DNA of 64,000 nucleotides from Acanthosepion lycidas. Taxonomy: Eukaryota > Mollusca > Cephalopoda > Sepiida > Sepiidae. Below are positions 37,383 through 50,441 of the stretch, in pieces. The position numbers and the translations under genes are program-made. A model generated the notes under the pieces. It was not told where the DNA came from and ran no database searches. It saw only the letters and a list, made by a program, of their open reading frames with translations. The DNA is taken from contig CAWVQA010000053.1 of NCBI GenBank assembly GCA_963932145.1, positions 124,001 to 188,000 of the forward strand, read 5' to 3'. Position 1 is the first letter of the stretch. Each line of letters opens with the position of its first letter.

Positions 37383-39591
37383 TTGCCTTCAAATTCATAC
37401 CGTGATCGTAGTATGCATGGACTTGACTCATAAGACTGGGATTTCGATGAAAAAGATTGTGGGCAGAAAATGGGTGATCACTGTACATTTTTCTTCTTTT
37501 TCTTATTTATATTTATATTTTACTTCCTCAATTTAGCATTATGGACAGGGAAAGACCTAATCTAAGCTCTGCAAAAAAATGTTTTGCCTTCAAATTCATA
37601 CCGTGAGCGTAGCATGTATGGACTCGACTCATATGACTGGGATATCCATGAAAAAGATTGTGGGAAGAAAATGGGTGATCACTCTACATTTCTCTTCTGT
37701 TTCCTATTTATATTTCTATTTTACTTCCTTCATTTAGCATTATGGACAGGGAAAGACCAAATCTAAGATCTGCAAAAAAATATTTTGCCTTCAAATTCAT
37801 ACCGTGATCGTAGCATGCATGGACTCGACTCATATGACTGGGATTAGCATGAAAAAGATTGTGGGCCGAAAATGGTAGATCACTGTACATTTCTCTTCTG
37901 TTTCCTATTTATATATTTATTTTACTTCCTTCATTTAGCATTATGGACAGGGAAAGGTCTAATGTAAGCTCTGCAAAAAAATATTTTGCTTTCAAATTCA
38001 TACCGTGCTCGTAGCATGCATGGACTCGACTCATATGACTGGGATTTCCATGAAAAAGATTGTGGGCAGAAAATGGGTGATCACTGTACATTTCTCTTCT
38101 GTTTCCTATTTATATTTATATTTTACCTTCTCAATTTAGCATTGTAGACAGGGAAAGACCTAATCTAAGATCTGCAAAAAAATATATTGCCTTCAAATTC
38201 ATACCGTGATCGTAGCATGCATGGACTCGACTCATTTGACTGGGTTTTCCATGAAAAAGATTGTGGGCAGAAAATGGGTGATCACTGTACATTTCTCTTC
38301 TGTTTCCTATTTATATTTTTATTTTACTTCCTTCATTTAGCATTATGGACAGGGAAAGACCTAATCTAAGATCTGCAAAAAAATATTTTGCCTTCAAATT
38401 CATACCGTGATCGTAGCATGCATGGACTCGACTCATATGACTGGGAATTCCATGAAAAAGATTGTGGGCAGAAAATGGGTGATCACTGTACATTTCTCTT
38501 CTGTTTCCTATTTATATTTCTATTTTACTTACGTCATTTAGCATTATGGACAGGGAAAGGCCTAATCTAAGCTCTGCAAAAAAATATTTTGCTTTCAAAT
38601 TCATACCGTGATCGTAGCATGTATGGACTCGACTCATATGACTGGGATTTCCATGAAAAAGATTAGGGGAAGAAATTGGGTGATCACTGTACATTACTCT
38701 TCTGTTTCCTATTTATATTTATATTTTACTTCCTTCATTTAGCATTATGGACAGGGAAAGGCCTAATCTAAGCTCTACAAAAAATATTTTGCTTTCAAAT
38801 TCATACCGTGATCGTAGCATGTATGAACTCGACTCATAATTCTGGGATTTCCATGAAAAAGATTGTGGGCAGAAAATGGGTGATCATTGTATATTTCTCT
38901 TCTGTTTCCTATTTATATTTTTATTTTACTTCCTTCATTTAGCATTATGGACAGGGAAAGACCTAATCTAAGATCTGCAAAAAAATATTTTGCCTTCAAA
39001 TTCATACCGTGATCGTAGCATGCATGGACTCGACTCATATGACTGGGAAATCCATGAAAAAGATTGTGGGCAGAAAATGGGTGATCACTGTACATTTCTC
39101 TTCTGTTTCCTATTTATATTTATATTTTACTTCCTTCATTTAGCATTATGGACAGGGAAATAACTAATCTAAGCTCGTCAAAAAAATATTTTGCTTTCAA
39201 ATTCATACCATGATCGTAGCATGTATGGACACGACTCATATGACTGGGATGTCCATGAAAATGATTGTGGGCAGTAAATGGGTGATCACTGTACATTTCT
39301 CTTCCGTTTCCTATTTATATTTATATTTAACTTCCTTAATTTAGTATTATGGACAGGGAAAACCTAATCTAACATCTGCAAAAAAATATTTTGCTTTTAA
39401 ATTCATACCGTGATCGTAGCATGCATGGACTCGACTCATATGACTGGGATTTCCATGAGAAAGATTGTGGGCAGAAAATGGGGGATCGCAGTACATTTCT
39501 CTTCTGTTTCCTATTTATATTTATATTTTACCTCCTCAATTTAGCATTATGGACTGGCAAAGACCAAATCTAAGTTCTTCACAAAAATATT
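37383..39591. repeat. CTTCATTTAG / GGGCAG monomer block
   Basis: Eleven monomers from 37383 to 39391 mostly share TTACTTCCTTCATTTAG, GGGCAG at positions 79-84 and an extended A run before TATTTT. The pair 38388 and 38990 (GGGAATTCC and GGGAAATCC) lies three monomers apart. One base is lost in the A run at 38779-38784 and one in GGGAAAACC near 39360. The GGGCAG plus extended-A combination also dominates 8-11.8 kb, suggesting a shared lineage. Confidence 0.85.
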
Positions 39592-40596
39592 TTGCCTTCA
39601 AATTCATACCGTGATCGTAGCATGCATGGACTCGACTCATATGACTGGGATTTCTATGAAAAAGATTGTGGGCCGAAAATGGGTGATCACTGTATATTTC
39701 TCTTCTGTTTCGTATTCAAATTTCTATTTTACCTCCTCAATTTAGCATTATGGACAGGGAAAGACCTAATCTAAAATCTGCACAAAAATATTATGCCTTC
39801 AAATTCATACCGTGATTGTAGCATGCATGGACTCGACTCATATGACTGGGATTTCCATGACAAAGATTGTGGGCGGAAAATGGGTGGTCACTGTACATTT
39901 CTCTTCTGTTTCCTATTTATATTTCCATTTTACCTCCTCAATTTAGCATTATGGACCGGGAAAGAGCTAATCTAAGATCTGCACAAAAATATTTTGCCTT
40001 CAAATTCATACCGTGATTGTAGCATGCATGGACTCGACTCATATGACTGGGATTTCCATGACAAAGATTGTGGGCGGAAAATGGGTGGTCACTGTACATT
40101 TCTCTTCTGTTTCCTATTTATATTTCTATTTTACCTCCTCAATTTAGCATTATGGACAGGGAAAGAGCTAATCTAAGATCTGCACAAAAATATTTTGCCT
40201 TCAAATTCATACCGTGATCATAGCATGCATGTACTCGATTCATATGACTGGGATTTCCATGAAAAAGATTGTGGGCCGAAAATGGGTGATCACTGTACAT
40301 TTCTCTTCTGTTTCCTTTTTATATTTCTATTTTACCTCCTCAATTTAGCATTATGGACAGGGAAAGACCTAATCTAAAATCTGCACAAAAATATTTTGCC
40401 TTCAAATTCATACCGTGATCGTAGCATGCATGGACTCGACTCATATGACTGGGATTTCCAAGAAAAAGATTGTGGGCCAAAAATGGGATCTCGCTGTACA
40501 TTTCTCTTCTGTTTCCTATTTATATTTATATTTTACCTCCTCAATTTAGGATTATGGACAGGGAAAGAACTAATCTGAAATCTTCACAAAAATATT
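39592..40596. repeat. FVFK-type monomer and a tandem pair
   Basis: The unit 39592 carries TTTCGTATTCAAATTTC, a rare variant shared with 41204 and 42611. The units 39793 and 39994 (GTGATTGTAGC, CATGACAAAG, GGGTGGTCAC) are adjacent near-identical copies. 40195 and 40396 are individual variants (TTCCTTTTTATATTTC; GGGATCTCGCTG). Confidence 0.87.
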
Positions 40597-42007
40597 TTGC
40601 CTTCAAATTCATACCGTGATCGTAGCATGCATGGACTCGACTCATATGACTGGGATTTCCATGAAAAAGATTGTGGGCGGAAAATGGGTGATCAGTGTAC
40701 ATTTCTCTTCTGTTTCCTATTTATATTTATATTTTACCTCCTCAATTTAGCATTATGGACCGGGAAAGACCTAATCTATAATCTGCACAAAAATATTTTG
40801 CCTTGAAATTCATACCGTGATCGTAGCATGCATGGACTCGATTCATATATATAACTGGGATTTCCATGAAAAAGATTTTGGGCCGAAAATGGGTGATCAC
40901 TGTACATTTCTCTTCTGTTTCCTATTTATATTTCTATTTTACCTCCTGAATTTAGCATTATGGACTGGCAAAGACCAAATCTAAGTTCTGCACAAAAATA
41001 TCTTGCCTTCAAATTCATACCGTGATCGTAGCATGCATGGACTCGACTCATATGACTGGGATTTCTATGAAAAAGATTGTGGGCCGAAAATGGGTGATCA
41101 CTGTATATTTCTCTTTTGTTTCCTATTTATATTTATATTTTCCCTCCTCAATTTAGCATTATAGACAGGGAAAGACCTAATCTAAGATCTGCACAAAAAT
41201 ATTTTGCCTTTAAATTCATACCGTGATCGTAGCATGCATGGACTCGACTCATATGACTGGGATTTCCATGAAAAAGATTGTGGGCACAAAATGGGGGATC
41301 ACTGTACATTTCTCATCTGTTTCGTATTCAAATTTCTATTTTACCTCCTCAATTTAGCATTATGGACAGGGAAAGACCTAATCTAAAATCTGCACAAAAA
41401 TATTATGCCTTCAAATTCATACCGTGATTGTAGCATGCATGGACTCGACTCATATGACTGGGATTTCCATGACAAAGATTGTGCGCCGAAAATGGGTGAT
41501 CACTGTACATTTCTCTTCTGTTTCCTATTTATATTTCTATTTTACCTCTTCAATTTAGCATTATGGACAGGGAATGACCTAATCTAAGATCTGCACAAAA
41601 ATATTTTGCCTCCAAATTCATACCGTGAACGTAGCATGCATGGACTCGACTCATATGACTGGGATTTCCTTGAAAAAGATTGTGGGCGGAAAATGCGTGA
41701 TCACTGTACATTACTCTTCTGTTTCCTATTTATATTTATATTTTACCTCCTCAATTTAGCATTTTGGACCGGGAAAGACCTAATCTAAGATCTGCACAAA
41801 AATATTTTGCCTTCAAATTCATACCGTGATCGTAGCATGCATGGACTCGACTCATATGACTGGGATTTCCATGAAAAAGATTGTGGGCCGAAAATGGGTG
41901 ATCACTGTACATTTCTCTTCTGTTTCCTATTCATATTTATATTTGACTTCCTCAATTTAGCATTATGGTCAGGGAAAGACCTAACCTGAAATCTTCACAA
42001 AAATATT
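40597..42007. repeat. 7-monomer HOR copy 1 (1411 bp)
   Basis: The first five units (40597, 40798, 41003, 41204 and 41405) match 42008-43012 in order. The offset is 1411 bp, falling to 1407 after the 40798 unit, which holds a 4-bp expansion (CATATATATAACTGGG at 40845-40860). Shared markers are the preceding tail CTGAAATCTTCAC, CCTTGAAATTC (40798/42209), GGGCACAAAATGG with TTCGTATTCAAATTTC (41204/42611), and GTGATTGTAGC (41405/42812). The copies are more diverged than other HORs here. Confidence 0.82.
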
Positions 42008-43012
42008 TTGCCTTCAAATTCATGCCGTGATCGTAGCATGCATGGACTCGACTCATATGACTGGGATTTCCATGAAAAAGATTGTGGGCGGAAAATGGGT
42101 GATCACTGTACATTTCTGTTCTGTTTTCTATTTATATTTATATTTTACCTCTTCAATTTAGCATTATGGACAGGGAAAGACCTAATCTAAAATCTGTACA
42201 AAAATATTTTGCCTTGAAATTCATACCGTGATCGTAGCATGCATGGACTCGACTCATATGACTGGGATTTCCATGAAAAAGATTTTGGGCAGAAAATGGG
42301 TGATCACTGTACATATCTCTTCTGTTTCCTATTTATATCTCTATTTTACCTCCTCAATTTAGCATTATGGACAGGGAAAGACCTAATCTAAAATCTGCAC
42401 AAAAATATTTTGCCTTCAAATTCATACCGTGATCGTAGCATGCATGGACTCGACTCATATGACTGGGATTTCCATGAAAAAGATTGTGGGCCAAAAATGG
42501 GTGATCACTGTACAATTCTCTTCTGTTTCCTATTTATATTTATATTTTACCTCCTTAATTTAGCATTATAGACAGGGATAGACCTAATCTAAAATCTGCA
42601 CAAAAATATTTTGCCTTCAAATTCATACCGTGATCGTAGCATGCATGGACTCGACTCATATGACTGGGATTTCCATGAAAAAGATTGTGGGCACAAAATG
42701 GGTGATCACTGTACATTTCTCTTCTGTTTCGTATTCAAATTTCTATTTTACCTCCTCAATTTAGCATTATGGACAGGGAAAGACCTAATCTAAAATCTGC
42801 ACAAAAATATTATGCTTTCAAATTCATACCGTGATTGTAGCATGCATGGACTCGACTCATATGACTGGGATTTCCATGAAAAAGATTGTGGGCCAAAAAT
42901 GGGTGATCACTGTACATTTCTCTTCTGTTTCCTATTTATATTTCTATTTTACCTCCTCAATTTAGCATTATGGACAGGGAAAGACATAATCTAAGCTCTG
43001 CACAAAAATATT
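42008..43012. repeat. 7-monomer HOR copy 2 (partial)
   Basis: The units 42008, 42209, 42410, 42611 and 42812 repeat 40597-41605. The unit then passes into the diverged 43013 type instead of the expected 41606 partner, so only five of the seven monomers are represented. Confidence 0.82.
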
Positions 43013-44617
43013 TTGCCTCCAAATTCATACCGTGATCGTAGCATGCATGGATTCGTCTCATATGACTGCGATTTCCATGAAAAAGATTGTGGCCGAAAAT
43101 GGGTGATCACGGTACATTTCTCTTCTGTTTCCTATTTATATTTATATTTTACCTCCTCAATTTAGCATTATGGACAGGGAAATACCAAATCTAACATCTG
43201 CAAAAAAATATTTTGCCTTCAAATTCATACTATGATCGTAGCATGCATGGACTCAACTCATATGACTGGGATATCCATGAAAAAGATTGTGGGATGAAAA
43301 TTGGTGATCACGGTACATTTCTCTTCTGTTTCCTATTTATATTTATATTTTACCTCCTCAATTTAGCATTATGGACAGGGAAATACCAAATCTAACATCT
43401 GCAAAAAAATATTTTGCCTTCAAATTCATACTATGATCGTAGCATGCATGGACTCGACTCATATGACTGTGATTTCCATGAAAAAGTTTGTGGGCCGAAA
43501 ATGGGTGATCACTGTACATTTCTCTTGTTTCCTATTTATATTTCTATTTTGCCTCCTCAATTTAGCATTATGGACAGGGAAAGACCTAATCTAAAATCTG
43601 CACAAAAATATTTTGCCTTCAAATTCATACCGTGATCGTAGCATGCATGGACTCGACTCATATGACCGGGATTTCCATGAAAATGATTCTGGGCCGAAAA
43701 TGGGTGATCACTGTACATTTCTCTTCTGTTTCATATTTATCTTTCTATTTTACCTCCTCAAATTAGCATTATGGACAGGGAAAGACCTAATCTAATATCT
43801 GCACAAAAATATTTTGCCTTCAAATTCATAGCGTGATCGTAGCATGCATGGACTCGACTCATATGACTGGGATTTCCATGAAAAAGATTGTGGGCAGAAA
43901 ATGGGTGATCACTGTACATTTCTCTTCTGTTTCCTATTTATATTTCTATTTTACTTCCTTCATTTAGTATTATGGACAGGGAAAGACCTAAGCTAAGCTC
44001 TGCACAAAAATATTTTGCCTTCAAATTCATACCGTGATCGTAGCATGCATGGACTCGACTCATATGACTGGGATTTCCATGAAAAAGTTTGTGGGGCGAA
44101 AATGGTTGATCACTGTACATTTCTCTCATGTTTCCTATTTATATTTATATTTTACCTCCTCAATTTAGCATTATGGGCAGGGAAAGTAATTATCTAAGCT
44201 CTGCACACAAATATTTTGCCTTCAAATTCATACCGTGATAGTAGCATGCATGGACTCGACTCATATGACTGGGATTTCCATAAAAAAGATTGTGGGCCGA
44301 AAATGGGTGATCACTGTACATTTCTTTTCTGTTTCCTATTTATATTTATATTTTACCTCTTCAATTTAGCATTATGGACAGGGAAAAACATAATCTAAGC
44401 TCTGCACAAAAATATTTTGCCTTCAAATTCATACCGTGATCGTGGCATGCATGGACTCGACTCATATGACTGGGATTTCCATGAAAAAGATTGTGGGCAG
44501 AAAATGGGTGATCACTGTACATTTCTCTTCGGTTTCCTATTTATATTTCTATTGTACCTCCTTAATTTAGCATTATGGACAGGGAAAGACCTAATCTAAG
44601 GTCTGCACAAAAATATT
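43013..44617. repeat. TACTATGATCG pair and diverged monomers
   Basis: The units 43213 and 43414 are a tandem pair beginning TTCATACTATGATCG. Both follow the rare tail ATACCAAATCTAACATCTGC with an extended A run. The nearest relative I noticed is at 6197. One base is lost in GTGGCCGAAAAT (43090) and two in TCTCTTGTTTCC (43520-43531). The units 43613, 43814, 44015, 44216 and 44417 are individual variants. Confidence 0.83.
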
Positions 44618-45420
44618 TTGCTTTCAAATTCATACCGTGATCGTAGCTTGCATGGACTCGACTCAAAATGACTGGGATTTCCATGAAAAAGATTGTCGGC
44701 AGAAAATGGGTGATCACTGTACATTTCTCTTCTGTTTCCTATTTATATTTATATTTTACCTCCTCAATATAGCATTATGGACAGGGAAAGACCTAATCTA
44801 AGCTCTGCACAAAAATATTTTGCTTTCAAATTCATACCGTGATCGTAGCATGCATGGATTCGACTCATATGACTGGGATTTACATGAAAAAAATTGTGGG
44901 CCGAAAATGGGTGATACTGTACATTTCTCTTTTGTTTCCTATTTATATTTATATTTTACTTCTTAAATTTAGCATTATGGACAGGTAAAGACCAAATCTA
45001 AGATCTGCAAAAAAATATTTTGCCTTCAAATTCATACCATGATCGTAGCATGAATGGACACGACTCATATGAGTGGAATTTCCATAAAAAAGATTGTCGG
45101 CAGAAAATGGGTGATCACTGTACATTTCTCTTCTGTTTCCTATTTATATTTATATTTTACCTCCTCAATTTAGCATTATGGACTGGGAAAGACCTAAACG
45201 AAGATCTGCAAAAAAATATTTTGCCTTCAAATTCATACCGTGATCGTAGCATGCATGGACTCGACTCATATAACTGGGATTTCCATGAAAAAATTGTGGG
45301 CTGAAAATGGGTGATCACTGTACATTTCTCTTCTGCATTCTATTGATATTTCTATTTTACCTCCTCAATTTAGCATTATGGAGAGGGAAAGACATAATCT
45401 AAGATCTGCTCAAAAATGTT
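44618..45420. repeat. Dispersed copy of the 18.2-19.0 kb monomers
   Basis: 44618 (CTCAATATAGC, TTGCTTTC), 44820 (GGATTCGACTC, GAAAAAAATTG, TTACTTCTTAAATTT), 45020 (CCATGATCG, GGACACGACTC, GAGTGGAATTTCC, GTCGGCAG) and 45221 follow the same order as 18247, 18448, 18649 and 18850. The offset is about 26.37 kb. Both sites lose the TAA stop after the GTCGGCAG unit. Single-base indels at 44618 (+1), 44820 (-1) and 45221 (-1) are not shared, so they post-date the copying. Confidence 0.82.
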
Positions 45421-47221
45421 TTGCCTTCTAATTCATACCGTGATTGTAGCATGCATGGACTCGACTCATATGACTGGGATTTCCATGAAAAAGATTGTGG
45501 GCCGAAAATGGGTGATCATTGTACATTTCTCTTCTGTTTCCTATTTATATTTCTATTTTACCTACTCAATTTAACATTATGGACAGGGAAAGACCTAATC
45601 TAAGTTCTGCACAAAAATATTTTGCCTTCAATTTCATACCGTGATCGTAGCATCCATGGACTCGACTCATATGACTGGGATTTCCATGAAAAGATTCTGC
45701 GCCGAAAATTGGTGATCACTGTACATTTCTCTTCTGTTTCCTATTTATATTTATATTTTACCTCCTCAATTTAGCATTATGGCCAGAGAATGACCTAATG
45801 TAAGCTCTGTACAAAAATATTTTGCCTTCAAATTCATACTGTGATTGTAGCATGCATGGACTCGACTCATATGACTGGGATTGCCATGAAAAAGATTCTG
45901 AGCCGAAAATGGCTGATCACTGTATATTTCTCTACTGTTTCCTATTTATATTTCTTTTTTACCTCCTCAATTAACATTATGGACAGGGAAAGACATAATC
46001 TAAGATCTGCACAAAAATATTTTGCCTTCAAATTCATACCGTGATCAGAGCATGCATGGACTCGACTCATATGACTGGGATTTCCATGAAAACGATTCTG
46101 GGCCAAAAATGGGTGATCACTGTACATTTCTCTTCTGTTTCCTATTTATATTTATATTTTACCTCCTCAATTTAGCGTTATGGACAGGGAAAGACCTAAT
46201 CTAAGATCTGCACGAAAATATTTTGCCTTCAAATTCATACCGTCATCGTAGCATGCATGGACTCGACTCATATGACTGGGATTTCCATGAAAAAGATTGT
46301 GGACCGAAAATGGGTGATCACTGTACATTTCTCTTCTGTTTCCTATTTATATTTATATTTTACCTCCTCAATTTAGCATTATGGACAGGGAAAGACTAAT
46401 CCAAAATCTGCACAAAAATATTTAGCCTTCAAATTCATACCGTGATCGTAGGATGCATGGACTCGACTCATATGACTGGGATTTCCATGAAAAAGATTGT
46501 GGGCCGAAAATGGGTGATCACTGTACATTTCTCTTCTGTTTCCTATTTATATTTATATTTTACCTCCTCAATTTAGCATTATGGACAGAGAAAGACCTAA
46601 TCTAAAATCTGCACAAAAATATTTTGCCTTCAAATTCATACCGTGATCGTAGCATGCATGAACTCGACTCATATGACTGGGATTTCCATGAAAAAGATTG
46701 TGGGCCGAAAATGGGTGATCACTGTACATTTCTCTTCGGTTTCCTATTTATATTTCTATTTTACCTCCTCAATTTAGCATTATGGACAGGGAAAGACCTA
46801 ATCTAAAATCTGCACAAAAATATTTTGCCTTCAAATTCATACCGTGATCGTAGCATGCATGGACTCGACGAATATGACTGGGATTACCATGAAAAAGATT
46901 GTGGGCCGAAAATGGGTGCTCACTGTACATTTCTCTACTGTTTTCTATTTATATTTCTATTTTACCTCCTCAATTTAGCATTATGGACGGTGAAAGACCT
47001 AATGAAAGATCTACACAAAAATATTTCGCTTTCAAATTCATACCGTGATCGTAGCATGCATGGACTCATATGACTGGGATTTCCAGGAAAAATATTGTGG
47101 TTAGAAAATGGGTGATCACTGTACATTTCTCTTCAGTTTCCTATTTATATTTATATTTTACTTCCTTAATTTAGCATTATGGACAGGGAAAGAACTAATC
47201 TAAGCTCTGCACAAAAATATT
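45421..47221. repeat. Indel-rich diverged monomers
   Basis: Nine units (45421 to 47026). From 44618 to 46424, six of nine consecutive monomers have a net length other than 201. Losses are at GAAAAGATTC (45691), CTCAATTAACATT (45967) and GAAAGACTAATCC (46390); the 47026 unit lost one GACTC copy (47063-47067). No multimer period is visible. This contrasts with the indel-free 26.7-30.5 kb tract. Confidence 0.82.
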
Positions 47222-49435
47222 TTGCCTTCAAATTCATACCGTGATCGTAGCATGCATGGACTCGACTCATATGACTTGGATTTCAATGAAAAAGATTGTG
47301 GGCAGAAAATGGGTGATCACTGTACATTTCTCTTCTGTTTCCTATTTATATTTCTATTTTACCTCCTCAATTTAGCATTATCGACAGGAAAAGACCTAAT
47401 CTAAGATCTGCACAAAAATATTTTGCCTTCAAATTCATACCGTGATCGTAGCATGCATGGACTCGACTCATATGACTGGGATTTCCATGAAAAAGATTCT
47501 GGGCCGAAAATGGGTGATCACTGTACATTTCTCTTCTGTTTACTATTTATATTTCTATTTTACCTCCTCAATTTAGCATTATGGACAGGGAAAGACCTAA
47601 TCTAAAATCTGCACAAAAATATTTTGCCTTCAAATTCATACCGTGATCGTAGCATGCATGGACTCGACACATATGACAGGGATTTCCATGAAAAAGATTG
47701 TGGGCCGAAAATGGCTGATCACTGTACATTTTTCTTCTGTTTCCTATTTATATTTCTTTTTTACCAACTCAATTTAGCATTATGGACAGGGAAAGACCTA
47801 ATCTAAGATCTGCAAAAAAATATTTTCCCTTCAAATTCATACCGTGATCGTAGCATGCATGGACTCACTCGACTCATATGACTGGGATTTCCATGAAAAA
47901 GATTGTGGGCCGAAAACGGGTGATCACTGTACATTTCTCTTCTGTTTCCTATTTATATTTATATTTTACATCATCAATTTAGCATTATGGACAGGGAAAG
48001 ACCTAATGTAAGCTCTGTACAAAAATATTTTCCCTTCATATTCATACTGTGATCGTAGCATGCATGGACTCGACTCATATGACTGGGATTTCCATGAAAA
48101 CGATTGTGGGCCGAAAATGGGTGAGCACTGTACATTTCTCTTCTGTTTCTTATTTATATTTATATTTTACCTCCTCAATTTAGCATTGTGCACAGGGAAA
48201 GGACTAATATAAGATCTGCAAAAAAAATTTTTTGCCTTCAAATTAATACCGTGATCGTAGGATGGATGGACTCGACTCATATGACTGGGATTTCCATAAA
48301 AAAGATTGTGGGCAGAAAATGGGTGATCTCCGTGCATTTCTCTTCTGTTTCCTATTTATATTTATATTTTACTTCCTTAATTTAGCATTATGGACAGGGA
48401 AAGACCTAATCTAAGCTCTGCACAAAAATATTTTGCCTTCAAATTCATACCGTGATCGTAGCATGCATGACTCGACTCATATGACTGGGATTTCCATGAC
48501 AAAGTTTGTGGGCCGAAAATGGGTGATCACTGTACATTTCTCTTCTGTTTCCTATTTATATTTTTTTTTACCTCCTCAATTTAGCATTATGGACAGGGAA
48601 AGACCTAATCAAGATCTGCACAAAAATATTTTGCCTTCAAATTCATACCGTGATCGTAGCATGCATGTGCTCGACTCATATGACTGGGATTTCCATGAAA
48701 AATATTGTGCGCCGACAATGGGTGATCACTGTACATTTCTCTTCTGTTTCCTATTTATATTTCTTTTTTACCTCCTCAATTTAGCATTATGGCCAGGGAA
48801 AGGCCTAATCTAAGATCTGCACAAAAATATTTTGCATTCAAATTCATACCGTGATCATAGCATGCATGGACTTGACTCATATGACTGGGATTTCCATGAA
48901 AAAGATTGTCGACGGAAAATGCGTGATCACTGTACATTTCTCTTCTGTTTCCTATTTATATTTATATTTTAACTCCTCAATTTAGCATTATGGACAGGGA
49001 AAGACCGAATCTAATTTCTGCACAAAAATATTTTGCCTTCAAATTCATACCGTGATCGTAGACATGCATGGACTCGACTCATATGACTGGAATTTCCATG
49101 AAAAAGATTGTGGGCGGAAAATGCGTGATCACTGTACATTTCTCTTCTGTTTCCTATTTATATTTATATTTTACCTCCTCAATTAATCATTATGGACAGG
49201 GAAAGACCTAATCTAAAATCTGCACAAAAATATTTTGCCTTTAAATTCATACCGTGATCGTAGCATTCATGGACTCGACTCATATGACTGGGATTTCCAT
49301 GAAAAAGATTGTGGGCCAAAAATGGGTGATCACTGTACATTTCTCTTCTGTTTCCTATTTATATTTATATTTTACCTCCTCAATTTAGCATTATGGACAG
49401 GGAAAGAAGTAATCTAAAATCTGGACTTAAATATT
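47222..49435. repeat. Diverged monomers with scattered indels
   Basis: Eleven units from 47222 to 49235. 47825 has four extra bases (GACTCACTCGACTC at 47862-47875); 48030 has one extra base in an A8T6 tail; 48433 has three separate one-base losses (GCATGACTCG, TATTTTTTTTTACC, AATCAAGATC); 49033 has an extra A (GTAGACATGC). The unit 47423-47623 is otherwise nearly consensus. No higher-order period is evident. Confidence 0.82.
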
Positions 49436-50441
49436 TTGCCTTCAAATTGTAGGCCGTGATCGTAGCATGCATGGACTCGACTCATATGACTGGAATTTCC
49501 ATGAAAAAGATTGTGGGCCGAAAATAGGTGATCACTGTACATATCTCCTCTTTTTCCTATTTATATTTATATTTTACCTCCTCAATTTAGCATTATGGAA
49601 AGGGAAAGACCAAATATAAGATCTGCACAAAAATATTTTGCCTTCAAATTCATACCGTGATCGTAGCATGCATTGACTCGACTCATATGACTGGGATTTC
49701 CATGAAAAAGATTGTGGGCCGAAAATGCGTGATCACTCTATATTTCTCTTTTGTTTCCTATTCATATTTCTATTTTACCTCCTCAATTTAGCATTATGGA
49801 GAGGGAAAGACCTAATCTAAGATCTACACAAAAATATTTTCCCTTCAAATTCTTACCGTGATCGTAGCATGCATGGACTCGACTCATATGACTGGGATTT
49901 CCATGAAAAAGATTGTGGGCCCAAAATGGGTGATCAGTGTACATTTCTCTTCTGTTTCCTATTTATATTTCTATTTTACCTCCTCAATTTAGCATTATGG
50001 ACAGGGAAAGAACTAATTGAATATCTGCACAAAAATATTTTGCCTTCAAATTCTTAGCGTGATCGTAGCATGCATGGACTCGACTCATATGACTGGGATT
50101 TCCATGAAAAGGATTGTGGGCCGAAAATGGGTGATCGCTGTACATATCTCTTCCGTTTCCTATTTATATTTCTATTTTTCCTCCTCAATTTAGCATTATG
50201 GACAGGGAAAGACCTAATCTAAAATCTGTACAAAAATATTTTGCCCTCAAATTCATACCGGATTCGTAGCATGCATGGAATCGACTCATATGACTGGGAT
50301 TTCCATGAAAAAGATTGTGGGCAGAAAATGGATGATCACTGTAAATTTTTTTTCTGTTTCTTATTTTTATTTCTATTTTACTTCCTCAATTTAGCATTAT
50401 GGACAGGGAAAGACCTAATCTAAGCTCTGCAAAAAAATATT
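49436..50441. repeat. Monomers with irregular starts
   Basis: The 49436 unit has a cluster of changes unlike point mutation: the tail before it reads CTGGACTTAAATATT, and its start reads AAATTGTAGGCCGTG instead of AAATTCATACCGTG, one base longer. 49839 and 50040 share TTCTTACCG/TTCTTAGCG starts. 50241 has a CGGATTCG variant and a T-rich run (TTTTTTTTCTG). All are clearly satellite. Confidence 0.82.
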
